34,801 bases of DNA from Reyranella sp. (GCA_022844015.1 JALHMO010000070.1:1-34801), one strand, 5' to 3'. Numbered from the stretch's first letter, positions 7,833 to 15,130 are shown. Program-made: numbers and translations. The notes: generated by a model from the letters alone, not told the origin.

Positions 7833-8456
7833 CTAGCTGTTGGACCACAGGCGGGTGGTGTAGGCGCCCTGCACACCGGCATCGATCTGGGCGGCCAGCT
7901 CGTCGCCGGCGCCGACCCGGGGCGCGATGATCTTGCCGAACGAGACCCGGCCGGGCGCCGGCCACGCCTTGGGATCCCACAGCTTGGCGCGCACGATCGA
8001 GCGGGCGCAGTGGAAGTAGCAGTGCTGGACGTGGATGCGGGTCGCCAGCAACGCCGGCTTGCCGAGCGCGCCCAGCGACTTCACCAGGTCGGGATCGTCG
8101 TGGATCTCGGCGGTGCCCGACACGCGCAGCGTCTCGCCGGTCGCCGGCACGAGGGCGATCAGGCCGATCTTGCCGGTCGCCAGGATGTTGCTGAGACCGA
8201 ACGCCAGGTTGTTGCCGGCGCGCTCGGGAATCAGCAGGGTGCGCGGATCCTCGACCCGGATGAAGCCGGGATCGTCGCCCTTGGGCGAGACCTCGATGGT
8301 GCCGTCGGGCGCCGTCGTGCCGACCAGGGCGAACGGGCAGCGCCCGAGGAACTCGATCGACTGCTCGTCGAGGGCATCGAGGATCTTGGCACGGGTCGTC
8401 GGACGCGGCTCCGGCAGGACGCGGCGCAGGTCGTCCAGCGAGGCGAGGCGGGCCAT
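7833..8456 (-). CDS. FMN-dependent PPOX-type flavoprotein (MSMEG_1061-like)
   Basis: 207 residues from the ATG at 8454-8456 (GGAAG seven bases upstream); an ATG two codons earlier, at 8460-8462, is too close to that ribosome site. It matches the pyridoxamine-phosphate-oxidase-like split barrel, in particular the family that runs LDDLRRVLPEP, EFLGRCPFALVGTTAPDG, VSPKGDDPGFIRV, RAGNNLAFGLSNIL and ends CARSIVRAKLWDPKAW. These are small cytoplasmic FMN proteins of uncertain substrate that probably reduce or bind flavin or quinone-like molecules. Its position between a MarR regulator and a methyltransferase, in an operon led by a luciferase-like enzyme, suggests a role in flavin supply or redox stress; that is inference. 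Confidence 0.88.
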   Translation of the reverse strand: MARLASLDDLRRVLPEPRPTTRAKILDALDEQSIEFLGRCPFALVGTTAPDGTIEVSPKGDDPGFIRVEDPRTLLIPERAGNNLAFGLSNILATGKIGLIALVPATGETLRVSGTAEIHDDPDLVKSLGALGKPALLATRIHVQHCYFHCARSIVRAKLWDPKAWPAPGRVSFGKIIAPRVGAGDELAAQIDAGVQGAYTTRLWSNS

Positions 8457-8518
8457 GGGCATTCTTCCTTCGTTGGCAGCTTGTTCGGGCCCCACCATCG
8501 CCCGTCGCGCCGGCCGAT

Positions 8519-8956
8519 TCAATCGCCCAGCAGGCCGTCCATGTTGGCATAGAGCCGGCGCAGGGCGACCTTCAGCCGCTCGGCCTCGGCATCGCTGAAG
8601 CCCGCCAGGGCGACCCGCTCGTAGCGTTCGGCGATCGGCACGATGCGTTGCGTCAGCCGCCGGCCGGCCGGCGTGACATGCAGCATGACCGCGCGGGCGT
8701 CGTCGGCGGCGCGCCGCCGGGCGACCAGGCTCTTGGCCTCCATCGTGTCGACCAGGCGCGTCAGGGTCGAGACCTCGATCGACGTGGTCCTGGAGAGATC
8801 GCCCATGCGCCGGCCGTCGCGCTCGCGCAGGGCGGCGAGCACCCGCCACATCTGCAGGGTGGCGCCGAGTGGCCGGACCTCCTCGCCGAATGCCGTCGCG
8901 ATACGCGCGCCGGCGCGGTTCAGCAGGTAGGGCAGGTAGGTGTCGAGCGGCCCCAT
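8519..8956 (-). CDS. MarR-family transcriptional regulator
   Basis: 145 residues with the MarR winged helix-turn-helix: LQMWRVLAALRERDG (helix 2), the recognition helix around STLTRLVDTMEAKSLVARRR (about 68-88) and a wing DDARAVMLHVTPAGR (about 91-105). A C-terminal helix for dimer formation follows. The ATG at 8954-8956 lies 11 bases after GAGGAGG. Such dimers bind a palindrome near their own promoter and release on binding a phenolic or oxidised ligand. The gene is second in its operon, 29 bases after the luciferase-like gene. The AT-rich palindrome at 10105-10124 upstream of the operon is the obvious candidate operator. Confidence 0.92.
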   Translation of the reverse strand: MGPLDTYLPYLLNRAGARIATAFGEEVRPLGATLQMWRVLAALRERDGRRMGDLSRTTSIEVSTLTRLVDTMEAKSLVARRRAADDARAVMLHVTPAGRRLTQRIVPIAERYERVALAGFSDAEAERLKVALRRLYANMDGLLGD

Positions 8957-8985
8957 GTCGGGCGATCCCTCCTCGGACGACCGCG

Positions 8986-10062
8986 TCAGGCCGCGAGATC
9001 CTCCCGGGCCGCGAAGTGCGGCGCGACCTCGCGCATGAAGCGTTCCATCTGCTCCTTCACCATGGCGTGCGGGATCTGGCCGTAGTTGAAGTAGAGGATG
9101 ACCTCGGCGATGCCGGCTTTCTCGACCTGCTTCAGCGTGTCGACGATGTGCTGGACGCTGCCGCACAGGATCGACTTGTCGGTGAGCTTCTCGGGGCGCA
9201 TGTCGCGCAGGATGTTCACGATGTCGACGAAGTACCTGTAGGTCGGCGGCACCTTCTCGCCCGACGACGAGGGAAAGGCCGCGATCAGCGCATCCTGGAA
9301 GTAGCGCACCAGCGCTTCCTTGCCATACTGCTCCTCGGCCGGCGTCGAGGCGATGTGCACGAAGTACGAGCACATGGCGCGCCGCATCGGCCGCTGGTAG
9401 CCCCCTTCGCAGGTCTCGCGATAGACGCGCACCGCATCGGCCAGCGAGCCGTAGACCATGGCGGCGGCGAACGGCGCGTAGATCACGTTCCAGTCGTTCT
9501 TCGCCGCGAGCTCCATCGACGGCCGCGAGAAGCAGGCGACGTAGGGCCGCAGCGGCTTCTGCGCCGGCTTGGGCCGGATCTCGACGTCCTCGAACTGGTA
9601 GAAGCGGCCCTTGTGCGACCACTTGCCGGTCTCGGTCCAGGCGCGCCACAGGATCTCGAGCCCTTCGGCGAACAGCTCGGCCGACTGCTCGAACGGCGCG
9701 CCGAACGGCTCGTACTCCTTGCGGTCGTAGCCGCGGCCGGCGGCGAAATCGACCCGCCCGCCGGACAGCAGGTCGAGCGTCGCCCATTCCTCGGCGACGT
9801 GCAGCGGATGATGCACCGGCAGGAGCGTCACCGCCGGCGCCAGGCGAAGCTTCGTGGTGGCGCCGGCGAGCTGCGCCAGCATGGCGAGCGGCGAGGCGTT
9901 GACGCCCAGCAGGTTGAAATGATGCTCGCCGATCCAGGCCGAGTTCAGGCCGACCTTCTCGGCCCACAACGCCTCGGCATAGATGTCCTGCAGGAACGCC
10001 TCGGCGGTACGCGGATTGTTCGGGTAGCGATTGTCGCTCAGCGTGAAGTAACCGAATTTCAT
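8986..10062 (-). CDS. LLM-class flavin-dependent oxidoreductase (bacterial luciferase-like)
   Basis: 358 residues starting MKFGYFTLSDNRYPNN at the ATG 10060-10062, with GGAGGAGG five bases upstream. Characteristic segments are SAWIGEHHFNLLGVNASPLAMLA (near 44), LRLAPAVTLLPVHHPLHVAEEWA (near 74), LSGGRVDFAAGRGYDRKEYEPFG (near 102) and SILCGSVQHIVDTLKQVEKAGI (near 298). This is the luciferase-alpha-like branch, which uses FMNH2 from a separate reductase to hydroxylate or oxygenate a substrate. The compound is unknown. It is the first gene of the presumed operon with marR, PPOX, MetE-like and cyclase genes. It belongs to a different subgroup from the NtaA-like protein at 393-1700. Confidence 0.9.
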   Translation of the reverse strand: MKFGYFTLSDNRYPNNPRTAEAFLQDIYAEALWAEKVGLNSAWIGEHHFNLLGVNASPLAMLAQLAGATTKLRLAPAVTLLPVHHPLHVAEEWATLDLLSGGRVDFAAGRGYDRKEYEPFGAPFEQSAELFAEGLEILWRAWTETGKWSHKGRFYQFEDVEIRPKPAQKPLRPYVACFSRPSMELAAKNDWNVIYAPFAAAMVYGSLADAVRVYRETCEGGYQRPMRRAMCSYFVHIASTPAEEQYGKEALVRYFQDALIAAFPSSSGEKVPPTYRYFVDIVNILRDMRPEKLTDKSILCGSVQHIVDTLKQVEKAGIAEVILYFNYGQIPHAMVKEQMERFMREVAPHFAAREDLAA

Positions 10063-10082
10063 GGGCCCCTCCTCCGGCTGTC

Positions 10083-10095
10083 GTGCATTGTGCAC
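10083..10095. promoter_or_regulatory. Inverted repeat near the operon start
   Basis: GTGCA-TTG-TGCAC is a perfect 5-bp inverted repeat 20-33 bases before the luciferase-like start codon, between it and the larger palindrome at 10105-10124. It could be a second protein site or lie around the transcription start. Only symmetry supports it. Confidence 0.35.
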
Positions 10096-10104
10096 GGATC
10101 ACAT

Positions 10105-10124
10105 TTATTTGCAAATACAAATAA
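10105..10124. promoter_or_regulatory. Candidate MarR operator
   Basis: TTATTTG-N6-CAAATAA is a perfect 20-bp inverted repeat, about 43-62 bases before the start of the luciferase-like gene. Its left part overlaps a second perfect palindrome, TATTTGCAAATA (10106-10117). MarR proteins typically bind AT-rich palindromes of 16-20 bp over their own promoters, and this operon encodes one. A TTGCAA box on the minus strand lies inside it, so bound regulator would block polymerase. The link to this MarR is inference. Confidence 0.6.
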
Positions 10125-10181
10125 CATGGAGAACGCCCTTCATGGAGTGCCCGAGGCATACGTCTCGACGATCGGCATCCA

Positions 10182-10293
10182 CCTCATCCTGAGGAGCGCC
10201 CCCAAGGGCGCGTCTCGAAGGATGGGGACCAGGCATGGTCTCTGTTACCCATGCTTCGAGACGCCGCGCCGAGCGCGGCTCCTCAGCATGAGG
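10182..10293. repeat. Intergenic palindromic repeat, family A copy 2
   Basis: 112 bp with outer arms CCTCATCCTGAGGAGC (10182-10197) and GCTCCTCAGCATGAGG (10278-10293), complementary but for one position. Inner CGTCTCGAAGGAT and ATGCTTCGAGACG pair as in the other copies. It lies between the LysR stop and the promoter region of the luciferase-like operon, where LysR transcripts could end. Confidence 0.88.
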
Positions 10294-10346
10294 TGTGGGG
10301 TCGCGTCGTCCCTGCGACGCCCGCCAATGCCCGCGAAGGGCCGCCG

Positions 10347-11249
10347 CTACGCCTGGCGCGGAGCGACCTCGGCGAGCGACATGACCCAGTCGCGGAACGC
10401 CTTGATCTTGCGCCGGCGGATCGCCTCGGGTGGGTAGACGACGTAGTAGGCGAGCTCGGTCGACATCTTGAAATCGAACGGCACCACCAGGCGGCCGGCC
10501 TCGAGATCGGGCGCCACGAGCTTGTGCCGGCCCAGCGCCACGCCGAGCCCGTCCATCGCCGCCTGGTAGGCGGCCAGGGAGAAGTCGAACGACACGCCGC
10601 GCGAGGCGTCGATGCCCTTGACCCCGGCGGCGGTCAGCCAGATCTGCCAGTCGTCCGGAAAGTTGCCGATGTGCAGGAGCGTGAAGTTCTTGAGATCGGC
10701 CGGCTTCCTGAGGCCGTTCGGTCCCTTGACCAGCGACGGCGCGCAGACCGGCATGACATCCTCGGTGAGCAGCCGCTCGGCACCGAGCGACGGCCATTGG
10801 CCCCTGCCGTAACGGATGCCGATATCGACATCCTCGCGCGCGAAATCGACCAGGTCGGTCGACGTGCTGATCCGGACATCGATCTCCGGGTTGGCGCGCT
10901 GGAAGCCGCCCAGCCGCGGCACCAGCCATTTCATGGCGAAGGACGCCGTGGTGGTCACAGTGAGATGGCCGCCGCGATCCTTCTGCAGGAGCTTCTCGGT
11001 CGCCTCGTTCAGCTGGTCGAAGGCCGCGCGCACCGAGGGCAGGTAGGCCTGGCCCGACTCGGAGAGCAGCAGGGAACGATTGCGCCGCACGAACAATTTT
11101 AATCCGAGCCGCTGCTCGAGGCCGCGTACCTGGTGGCTGATCGCAGCTTGGGTGACGCTGAGCTCGTCGGCTGCAGCCGTGAAGCTCATATGGCGGGCGG
11201 CTGCTTCGAAGGCACGCAGGCCGTTGAGCGGTGGCAGGGTTCGCTTCAT
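10347..11249 (-). CDS. LysR-family transcriptional regulator, GcvA-like
   Basis: 300 residues. The N-terminal helix-turn-helix covers about 6-65 (LNGLRAFEAAARHMSFTAAADELSVTQAAISHQV), followed by a linker helix and a periplasmic-binding-protein-like ligand domain from about 92 (LTVTTTASFAMKWLVPRLGGF). The arrangement P-L-N-x-L-R-A-F-E-A-A-A-R-H and the VDIGIRYGRGQWP segment (about 140-152) are typical of the GcvA subgroup. The ligand is unknown. The ATG is at 11247-11249. It diverges from a DUF1127 gene 117 bp away, and the shared gap holds overlapping inverted repeats at 11288-11312. The same pairing recurs at 28957-30262. Confidence 0.93.
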   Translation of the reverse strand: MKRTLPPLNGLRAFEAAARHMSFTAAADELSVTQAAISHQVRGLEQRLGLKLFVRRNRSLLLSESGQAYLPSVRAAFDQLNEATEKLLQKDRGGHLTVTTTASFAMKWLVPRLGGFQRANPEIDVRISTSTDLVDFAREDVDIGIRYGRGQWPSLGAERLLTEDVMPVCAPSLVKGPNGLRKPADLKNFTLLHIGNFPDDWQIWLTAAGVKGIDASRGVSFDFSLAAYQAAMDGLGVALGRHKLVAPDLEAGRLVVPFDFKMSTELAYYVVYPPEAIRRRKIKAFRDWVMSLAEVAPRQA

Positions 11250-11287
11250 GGCTCTCCAGACGCATGAGGGAAATTAATCAAAACAGG

Positions 11288-11312
11288 ACAAAGGGTCATT
11301 TGTAAAGGACCC
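11288..11312. promoter_or_regulatory. Candidate regulator site in the LysR/DUF1127 gap
   Basis: Two overlapping inverted repeats occur here: ACAAA-N6-TTTGT (11288-11303) and GGGTC-N10-GACCC (11293-11312). They lie between the divergent LysR and DUF1127 genes, where a LysR protein usually binds to control both promoters. The exact LysR T-N11-A box is not clear. Confidence 0.35.
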
Positions 11313-11366
11313 TGCCGGCGCGCACATCCAGGCCAACGAACACGCAACGCTTTCAAGGAGAGTTCC

Positions 11367-11570
11367 ATGGCCGACGTGTCACTTCACTATCGCACCCAGG
11401 CGCCCCTGGCCGGCACCTTCGAGGTCCTCGGGCAGGTCCTGGCCACCTGGCGCCGCCGCGCCAGCGAGCGCCGCGAGCTGGCCAATCTCGATGCCCGCGC
11501 CATCCGCGATCTGGGGTTGAGCTCCGGCCAGATCCAGTTCGAGGCCAGCAAGCCGTTCTGGCGCCGCTAG
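11367..11570 (+). CDS. DUF1127 small basic protein
   Basis: 67 residues, start ATG 11367 with AGGAGA upstream. The C-terminal half carries the DUF1127 (YjiS-like) pattern: RRRASERRELANLDARAIRDLGLS, ending in KPFWRR. Small arginine-rich proteins of this family are abundant in alphaproteobacteria. Some are reported to bind RNA or act in phosphate/carbon regulation and stress, but the role here is unknown. It diverges from a GcvA-like LysR gene and is followed by a strong terminator at 11631-11676, so it is a single-gene unit. A second such gene in the same setting is at 30023-30262. Confidence 0.88.
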   Translation: MADVSLHYRTQAPLAGTFEVLGQVLATWRRRASERRELANLDARAIRDLGLSSGQIQFEASKPFWRR

Positions 11571-11630
11571 CCCCCGCCTTCCGGAGCAGGCCCGTTCCTA
11601 CCCTGCCGGGCCTATCCCCCTCCGGATCCT

Positions 11631-11676
11631 GGCCGGCGGTCGACCTTCAGCCTCCCTGTCGACCGCCGGCCTTTTT
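11631..11676 (+). terminator. Rho-independent terminator after DUF1127 gene
   Basis: A perfect 14-bp stem, GGCCGGCGGTCGAC (11631-11644) and GTCGACCGCCGGCC (11658-11671), with a 13-base loop and TTTTT directly after. This is the clearest intrinsic terminator in the window and ends the DUF1127 transcript. Confidence 0.9.
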
Positions 11677-11742
11677 CTTTGCCCGCTGCCACGCCCCGAC
11701 CCGTCGCTTTTTCTTTCCCGCCGCCTCTGCTAGAGGCCGCGC

Positions 11743-12960
11743 GTGGCACTCTCCGATCTCCATATCCAGACGCTGACGCGCGATGCCGTGCAGCGCGCCG
11801 CCGCCGGCGACTTCGCCGGGGCAGAGCCGCTCCTTGCGCAGGTCGCCGCTGCACGGCCCAACTCCGGCCAGGCGCTGCACATCCTGGGACAGGCGCGCCT
11901 CAAGCTCGGTCGCTTCGCCGAGGCGCGCGAGCCGCTCGAACGGGCAGCGAAGTTCCTGCCGCGCGAGGCAGCCGCCCACGTCAATCTCGCCGGCTGCCTC
12001 ATGGTGCTGGGCGAGCACGCCGATGCGCTGGTCGCGCTCGACCGCGCCGGCAAGCTCAAGCCGGACGATGCCGCCATCGCCCACAACCGGGGACGCGCGC
12101 TCGAAGCGCTCGGTCGCAACGACGATGCCGAGCAGGCCTACGGCGACGCCCTGATGATCGATCATCGGCTGATCCCCTCGCTGTCCGCCCGCGCACGACT
12201 GCTGGCCGCGCGCGGCGATTGGATCGGCGCCCTGTCGGACATCGAGGCCGCCCTGGTGAGTCGCCCGAGCGACCCGCAGCTGCGGCTGCGCCGTGGCGAG
12301 CTGCTGCTGGGCCAGGGTGACTGGCTGCGCGGGCTGGGCGACCATGAGGCGAGGCTGGAGATCGCCGGCGTTCGTTACACGCCCGATCTGCCGCGCTGGC
12401 AGGGAGAGCCCCTCGCCGGCCGCCTGCTGATCTATCCCGAGCAGGCCGACATCGAGGGCGACGCCGCGCTCCGCGACTCGCTGATGCTGGCCCGCGGCGT
12501 GGACGCGGTCGTGCAGTGCGCGGCGAGACTCGAGTCCTGGCTCGACGGGCCGACGGCGCGGCGCGGCGACCCGCTCGACGGCTTCGTCGCGGCGGCACCG
12601 TTGCGCAGCTTGCCCTATCTGCTCGGCTGGACGCTCGAGACGCTGCCGTCGCCCGGTCCGCTCCTGGCAGTCACCGAGCCGTCGTCGCGCATCGGCTGGT
12701 TCACGCCGGTCGATCCGCCCGAAGGGCTCGAGATCGAGCGCGACAGCACGCAGCTCCCGCGCTGCCGCCTCGTCGTCGGCGAGGATTCGTGGCCTATCCA
12801 CCTCGCCGCACGTCTCGGCATTCCGACAGTGCTCCTGCGCGGCGAGCAGCCCGATTGGCTCTTGGGCCCGCGCGACGGCACCTCGCCCTGGTATCGCACC
12901 CTCGAGGTGATCGACGGGGCGGACCGCGAAGCGCTGGCGGCGCGGCTGGGGAGATGCTGA
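11743..12960 (+). CDS. Tetratricopeptide-repeat protein with degenerate glycosyltransferase-like C-terminus
   Basis: 405 residues from a GTG at 11743, with AGAGG six bases upstream. Residues about 10-205 contain roughly five or six TPR units (for example ALHILGQARLKLGRFAEARE, AAHVNLAGCLMVLGEHADAL, AIAHNRGRALEALGRNDDAE). Related TPR proteins continue with a GT9/GT41-like domain opening W-x-G-x-x-L-x-G-R-x-L-L-x-x-x-E-Q-G-x-G-D. Here that region reads PRWQGEPLAGRLLIYPEQ followed by ADIEGDAALR, so the glycine-rich donor loop is altered and the domain is short. An enzymatic role is doubtful; a protein-interaction role is likelier. It ends 25 bases before leuC and may share a transcript with it. 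Confidence 0.8.
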   Translation: MALSDLHIQTLTRDAVQRAAAGDFAGAEPLLAQVAAARPNSGQALHILGQARLKLGRFAEAREPLERAAKFLPREAAAHVNLAGCLMVLGEHADALVALDRAGKLKPDDAAIAHNRGRALEALGRNDDAEQAYGDALMIDHRLIPSLSARARLLAARGDWIGALSDIEAALVSRPSDPQLRLRRGELLLGQGDWLRGLGDHEARLEIAGVRYTPDLPRWQGEPLAGRLLIYPEQADIEGDAALRDSLMLARGVDAVVQCAARLESWLDGPTARRGDPLDGFVAAAPLRSLPYLLGWTLETLPSPGPLLAVTEPSSRIGWFTPVDPPEGLEIERDSTQLPRCRLVVGEDSWPIHLAARLGIPTVLLRGEQPDWLLGPRDGTSPWYRTLEVIDGADREALAARLGRC

Positions 12961-12985
12961 TATCCGCGGCACGCGGAGGAGCACC

Positions 12986-14380
12986 ATGGCCAAGACCCTG
13001 TTCGACAAGATCTGGGACAGCCACGTCATCACCGATCTCGGCAACGGCTTCGTCCTGCTGCATATCGACCGGCTGCTGCTGCACGACCTGTCGGGCGCCC
13101 GCGCGCTGCAGGAGGCGACCGAGAAGGGCTATGCGCCCGCCCAGCCGCGGCTGATCTACGGCACGCCCGATCACGCCATCTCGACGGCGCCGGGCCGCAC
13201 CGAGAAGACTTTTCCGCCCGGCGAGCCGCTGATCCGCGGCATGCGCGCCAGCACGAAGCAGCACGGCATCCGGCTGTTCGACATCGGCCAGGACGGCAAC
13301 GGCATCGTCCACGTCATCGGGCCCGAGCTCGGCCTCACGCTCCCCGGCACGACGCTGATCTGCGGCGACAGCCACACCTGCACGCACGGCGGCATGGGCG
13401 CGCTCGCCTTCGGCGTCGGCTCGTCCGAGCTGGTCCATGCGCTCGCCACCCAGACCATGGTGCAGCGCAAGCCCAGGCGCTTCCGCGTGAGCTTCGAGGG
13501 CGCGATCCCGGCCGGCGTCACGCCCAAGGACATGATCCTGCACCTGATCGGCGACGTCGGCACCGCGGCCGGCACCGGCCACGCGGTCGAGTATGCCGGC
13601 TCGGCGATCCGCGGCCTGCCGGTCGAAGGCCGGCTGACGATCTGCAATCTCTCGATCGAGATGGGCGCGCGCACCGGCATGGTGGCACCCGACGACACCA
13701 CCTTCGCCTACCTGCACGGCCGCGACTATGCGCCCAAGGATGCGCTGTGGGACCGCGCGCTGGCGCACTGGCGCACCCTGCCCTCCGATGCCGATGCCGA
13801 GTTCGACCGCGAGCACACGATCGACATGAGCCGGGTGGCGCCGCAGATCACCTGGGGCACCAGCCCCGAGCACGTGATCGCCGTCGACCGGCTGATTCCC
13901 GATCCCGCCTCCGGACCGGAAGACAAGCGCGCCGCCTGGACGGCGGCATTGCAATACCAGGGGCTCGAGCCCGGCAAGCCGATCGAGGGTACCCGGGTCG
14001 ACTGGGTGTTCATCGGCTCGTGCACCAACAGCCGTCTCTCCGACCTGCGCGCCGCCGCGGCGATCGCCAAGGGCCGGCGCACGGCGCCCCACGTCCATGC
14101 CTGGATCGTGCCCGGCTCGGAGCGGGTCAAGCGCGAGGCCGAGGCCGAAGGCCTCGACCGCATCTTCACCGAGGCCGGCTTCGAATGGCGCGAGCCCGGC
14201 TGCTCGATGTGCATCGCCTCCAACGGCGAGCGCGTGCCGCCGGGGCAGCGCAGCGTCTCGACCTCGAACCGCAACTTCGTCGGCCGCCAGGGTCCCGGCG
14301 CCCGCACCCATCTCGCCAGCCCGGCGATGGCCGCTGCGGCCGCGATCAGGGGCGCCATCACCGATGTTCGCAAGCTGTAA
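12986..14380 (+). CDS. leuC: 3-isopropylmalate dehydratase large subunit
   Basis: 464 residues, usual length. ATG 12986 is preceded by GGAGGAG. LeuC, with LeuD, isomerises 2-isopropylmalate to 3-isopropylmalate in leucine synthesis. The three [4Fe-4S] cluster cysteines are visible: C346 in FIGSCTNSR, and C406 and C409 in EPGCSMCIASN. Other aconitase-superfamily signatures are DLTGARALQ-like HDLSGARALQE (33-43), GDSHTCTHGGMGALAFGVG (128-146) and STSNRNFVGRQGPGARTHL (425-443). The next gene is leuD, but a 108-bp palindromic repeat starts 5 bases after the leuC stop. A close paralogue acting on a different malate analogue cannot be excluded. Confidence 0.93.
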   Translation: MAKTLFDKIWDSHVITDLGNGFVLLHIDRLLLHDLSGARALQEATEKGYAPAQPRLIYGTPDHAISTAPGRTEKTFPPGEPLIRGMRASTKQHGIRLFDIGQDGNGIVHVIGPELGLTLPGTTLICGDSHTCTHGGMGALAFGVGSSELVHALATQTMVQRKPRRFRVSFEGAIPAGVTPKDMILHLIGDVGTAAGTGHAVEYAGSAIRGLPVEGRLTICNLSIEMGARTGMVAPDDTTFAYLHGRDYAPKDALWDRALAHWRTLPSDADAEFDREHTIDMSRVAPQITWGTSPEHVIAVDRLIPDPASGPEDKRAAWTAALQYQGLEPGKPIEGTRVDWVFIGSCTNSRLSDLRAAAAIAKGRRTAPHVHAWIVPGSERVKREAEAEGLDRIFTEAGFEWREPGCSMCIASNGERVPPGQRSVSTSNRNFVGRQGPGARTHLASPAMAAAAAIRGAITDVRKL

Positions 14381-14385
14381 TGAAA

Positions 14386-14493
14386 CCTCATGCTGAGGAG
14401 CGAGCGGAGCGAGTGTCTCGAAGCATGGGCAACAACCCTGTCTGTATCCCACCCTTCGAGACGCGGCCCTACGGGCCGCTCCTCAGGGTGAGG
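14386..14493. repeat. Intergenic palindromic repeat, family A copy 3, inside leuC-leuD
   Basis: 108 bp with outer arms CCTCATGCTGAGGAGC (14386-14401) and GCTCCTCAGGGTGAGG (14478-14493) and an inner pair around GTCTCGAAGCATGGG and CCCACCCTTCGAGAC. It begins 5 bases after the leuC stop and ends 15 bases before the leuD start, so it sits within a presumed operon. In mRNA it would form a long hairpin directly before the leuD ribosome site (GAGAGG, 14495-14500). Confidence 0.9.
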
Positions 14494-14508
14494 TGAGAGG
14501 TAGCTAGA

Positions 14509-15126
14509 ATGGAAAAGTTCACCAAGGTGACCGGCGTCGCCGCCCCGCTGATGCGCCAGAACGTCGACACCGATCTGGTCATTCGCATCGAGCGCCTCGT
14601 CAGCAACACCGGTCGCGAGGGCCTCGGCCCCTACTGCTTCGAGCAGATTCGCTTCAAGGCCGACGGCACGGAGAATCCCGACTGCGTGTTCAACCAGGCG
14701 CCCTATCGCGGCGCGCCCATCATCCTGTCGGCCGACAATTTCGGCTGCGGGTCGAGTCGCGAAGGCGCGGTGTGGGCGCTCGCCGGGATGGGCGTGAAGG
14801 CCGTGATCGCGCCGTCCTACGGCGACATCTTCTTCAACAATTGCTTCCAGAACGGCGTGCTGCCGGTGAAGCTGCCGCTCGAGGAGGTCGAGCGGCTCGC
14901 CGAGGAGACCCGCGCCTCGCCCGGCAATGCCCGGGTAACGGTCGACCTCGAGAATTGCCAGGTCGTCTCGCCGACCGGACGGATCATCCCCTTCGAGGTC
15001 GATGCGCGGCGCCAGCATGCGCTGCTGAACGGGCTCGACGACATCGCCCAGACCATGACCCACAAGGACGCGATCGCAGCCTGGCAGGGCGCCGACAAGT
15101 CGGCGCGACCCTGGGTATGGCTATGA
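14509..15126 (+). CDS. leuD: 3-isopropylmalate dehydratase small subunit
   Basis: 205 residues, normal length. The start MEKFTKVTGVAAPL and the NVDTD motif (18-22) are standard for LeuD, the swivelling small subunit completing the LeuC active site. The conserved loop reads NFGCGSSREGAVWAL (77-91), whereas most LeuD proteins have SREHAPWAL. The substrate-loop area VIRIERLVSNTGREG (24-38) also differs from the common IIPKxFL form. This may mark a LeuD subgroup or a dehydratase with a shifted substrate. It follows leuC after the palindromic repeat, with its own ribosome site, and the next gene starts 4 bases after its stop. Confidence 0.9.
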   Translation: MEKFTKVTGVAAPLMRQNVDTDLVIRIERLVSNTGREGLGPYCFEQIRFKADGTENPDCVFNQAPYRGAPIILSADNFGCGSSREGAVWALAGMGVKAVIAPSYGDIFFNNCFQNGVLPVKLPLEEVERLAEETRASPGNARVTVDLENCQVVSPTGRIIPFEVDARRQHALLNGLDDIAQTMTHKDAIAAWQGADKSARPWVWL

Positions 15127-15130
15127 TCGC

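Noticed and set aside
4786..7836. Very long open frame (1016 codons) on the plus strand
   Set aside because: It is antisense to the cyclase and MetE-like genes, which have intact motifs; long shadow frames are expected at this GC content. Composition (His, Arg, Asp, Val rich) fits an antisense frame.
8457..10159. Minus-strand frames fusing sequence upstream of the MarR, PPOX and MetE-like genes into longer proteins
   Set aside because: The extra N-terminal parts are out-of-frame translations of neighbouring real genes; clear internal starts with domain beginnings exist.
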